A stretch of DNA of 64,000 nucleotides from Daphnia carinata. Taxonomy: Eukaryota; Arthropoda; Branchiopoda; Diplostraca; Daphniidae. Both the position numbers and the translations under genes were made by a program. Within the stretch, counting starts at the first letter, position 1. Every line of letters begins with the position of its first letter. The DNA lies in contig NC_081337.1 of assembly GCF_022539665.2 (NCBI RefSeq), forward strand, positions 7,850,679 through 7,914,678, read 5' to 3'. The notes under the pieces are model-generated. The model ran no database searches and was not told the DNA's origin. It worked only from the letters and a program-made list of their open reading frames with translations. Shown here piece after piece: positions 62,706-64,000 of the stretch.

Positions 62706-64000
62706 ATGCTTACTCGGGGTAAAGTTCATAATATTTCGGACGGGGCAAACTACCAAGACTGTGAAGACAAAGAGGATGATGAAGAATTGAACGACGACAA
62801 TTCTTTTGAAAAAAATTCTTACTCTACCAAGAATAGGCCAAGTGAACGCAGAGAATCATTTCGTTCCAGTTCAGCTCATCGAGTGAAGCGTACCCCCTCT
62901 GCAGATTGTGCAAACCAATCACCCATTTTGGTTAGCAAATGCTTGTAATTATAGCACAGGAATCACGAAATTGTATGCTAATTGCTTTCTATCTCATTAT
63001 AGAGAAATCAACATTCTTCAAGATCATCTTCTAGAAGAGGTTGCTTTGTAACAGATGTGTCTTCAGAGGATACTCCGTTGTCAAAGCGTCAAATGTTAAG
63101 TGCAGAAACTAAAAGAAAACGCTTGGTGTTGGTCAATACAGAGGAAGCCTCAGAAGAAGCAGAAGCCAAGCTTAACAGTACAGAAGAAAGCAACGATGAA
63201 GATGTAAATATAAGAGGTCAAAGAAAGTACTCTGTTGGAGAAAGTGAAGCAGAAAAACAAGATGAAAGTCATGATGGAGTGCGCAGGAGCCAGAGAGCAA
63301 AGAGGCAAATCTATGCCAATTACAATGACAGTTGGATTTTTACAGAAAGAACTGTCAAGGTAAAATCTAACAATTACCTTTGTAGGAAACTAATAACTAA
63401 ACATGAGTGTTGATTCACTCAGGGGTATCCTGCAATCAAGGAAGAGGGCAACACCAAAGAAGGAAACAGCCGGAGGTCGAAGCGCCGTAATCTTGTTGAA
63501 AAACCTGAAGAGGACGAGGAAGGGGATGACGATATTGAGGAAGAAGAGAATGAAAGTAGAATTGCTCGACAAATAAATACGGGTCGCGGAAAATCTAAAA
63601 ATACATCGCGCACCAAAGGAAAGAAGAAAAGTAATGCGTCACGTTATGCAACGTCCGACAACCAGGTGAACCGCTATCACTATTTTTCCCGTAAGATGTG
63701 TTCTGAAGATTGCAGTTTATCGTAGGACATGTATACAGAGATCAAGAATAGGCGTCTCCGGTCTTCTGGGACGTCGTCTAGACCTAATTATTCTGGTTAC
63801 AGCTCGACGGTTATAAACGCCAAGAAAACTTCGGCCAGGATCAAACGACATCGACGCCCACAATATGCTTTCTCTGATGGTATGAGTTTTTTTTTTTTTC
63901 AAAAAAAAAGAAAAAAATTTTCAATGAATTTTAAGAATGTTTGACAACTGGTTTAGAATCTGAAACGAAAACCGAGACTGAAAGTCCAAGTGAAGACGAA
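62706..64000 (+). CDS. ATAD2: ATAD2/Yta7-like AAA-bromodomain protein, N-terminal exons only (runs off window)
   Basis: Exons 62706-62930, 63003-63359, 63423-63665, 63726-63879 and 63957 onward join in phase. The encoded 300-plus residues are acidic and basic low-complexity: MLTRGKVHN, CEDKEDDEELNDDNS, VRRSQRAKRQIYANYNDS, EEDEEGDDDIEEEENE, DMYTEIKNRRLR, RIKRHRRPQYAFSD, then ETESPSEDE at the edge. The order (an RRSxR motif with Tyr and Asn-Asp-Ser, a long acidic run, an RRH/RRP basic patch with a Ser/Asp run) resembles the N-terminal region of ATAD2, a chromatin-bound AAA protein with a bromodomain. The AAA and bromodomain would lie beyond the window, so the name rests on weak-complexity similarity. 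The exon 1 donor GTTAGC is non-ideal. Confidence 0.5.

Overview
The window looks like a compact arthropod genome, most probably a branchiopod crustacean such as Daphnia. This is an inference from short introns (often 60-90 bp), AT-rich spacers, animal multi-exon genes (CASK, FARSA, AIMP2, YIPF1, an ATAD2-like gene) and the Tyr-rich secreted repeat genes. There is no bacterial gene organisation. Exon boundaries were read by eye from reading frame, GT/AG sites and family conservation. The summed CASK, FARSA and YIPF1 exons stay in frame, but single boundaries may be off by 1-2 bases.

Region 1 (1-9.9 kb): an intact four-exon YIPF1/2-type Golgi membrane protein gene (272-1615, +) is followed tail-to-tail by a broken AIMP2 terminal exon (minus). 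From inside YIPF1 exon 4 onward the locus is mirrored into a large imperfect palindrome (arms about 1163-4985 and 5515-9202). Both arms carry the same dead AIMP2 exon and an intron-containing fragment of an unidentified coiled-coil gene. The centre carries tRNA-derived SINE-like modules. A TIR element with TA-flanked ends (9231-9884) abuts the right arm.

Region 2 (9.9-32.0 kb): a second inverted repeat with 4.4-kb arms (about 9886-14262 and 27624-32018) encloses 13.4 kb. The enclosed part holds an RPS9 pseudogene, a 19-unit 140-bp satellite, and a tandem pair of Tyr-rich repeat genes, the first dead and the second an intact 562-residue secreted-type protein. The two genes share TATA promoters and downstream hairpins.

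Region 3 (32-44 kb): a 15-bp CG-rich tandem repeat; a 343-bp element with 22-bp perfect terminal inverted repeats and many stable hairpins; an unresolved exon-like stretch; and a third copy of the YIPF1-tail/AIMP2 block. In this third copy the AIMP2 terminal exon is open but has no 5' exons. Then comes a complete ten-exon FARSA gene (minus), a (GT)n microsatellite of about 700 bp, and a small Cys-containing gene of unknown function.

Region 4 (44-62 kb): a complete 20-exon CASK gene (minus, 928 codons of protein). It has a probable alternative first exon for a kinase-less isoform and a candidate 30-bp microexon. Region 5 (62.7-64 kb): the 5' exons of a divergently transcribed ATAD2-like gene that runs off the window.

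The recurring theme is rearrangement. One short terminal motif (GTAAAACGGATTGCCATA and variants) lies at or near several edges of the duplicated blocks, suggesting that a MITE family drove dispersal of host gene pieces.
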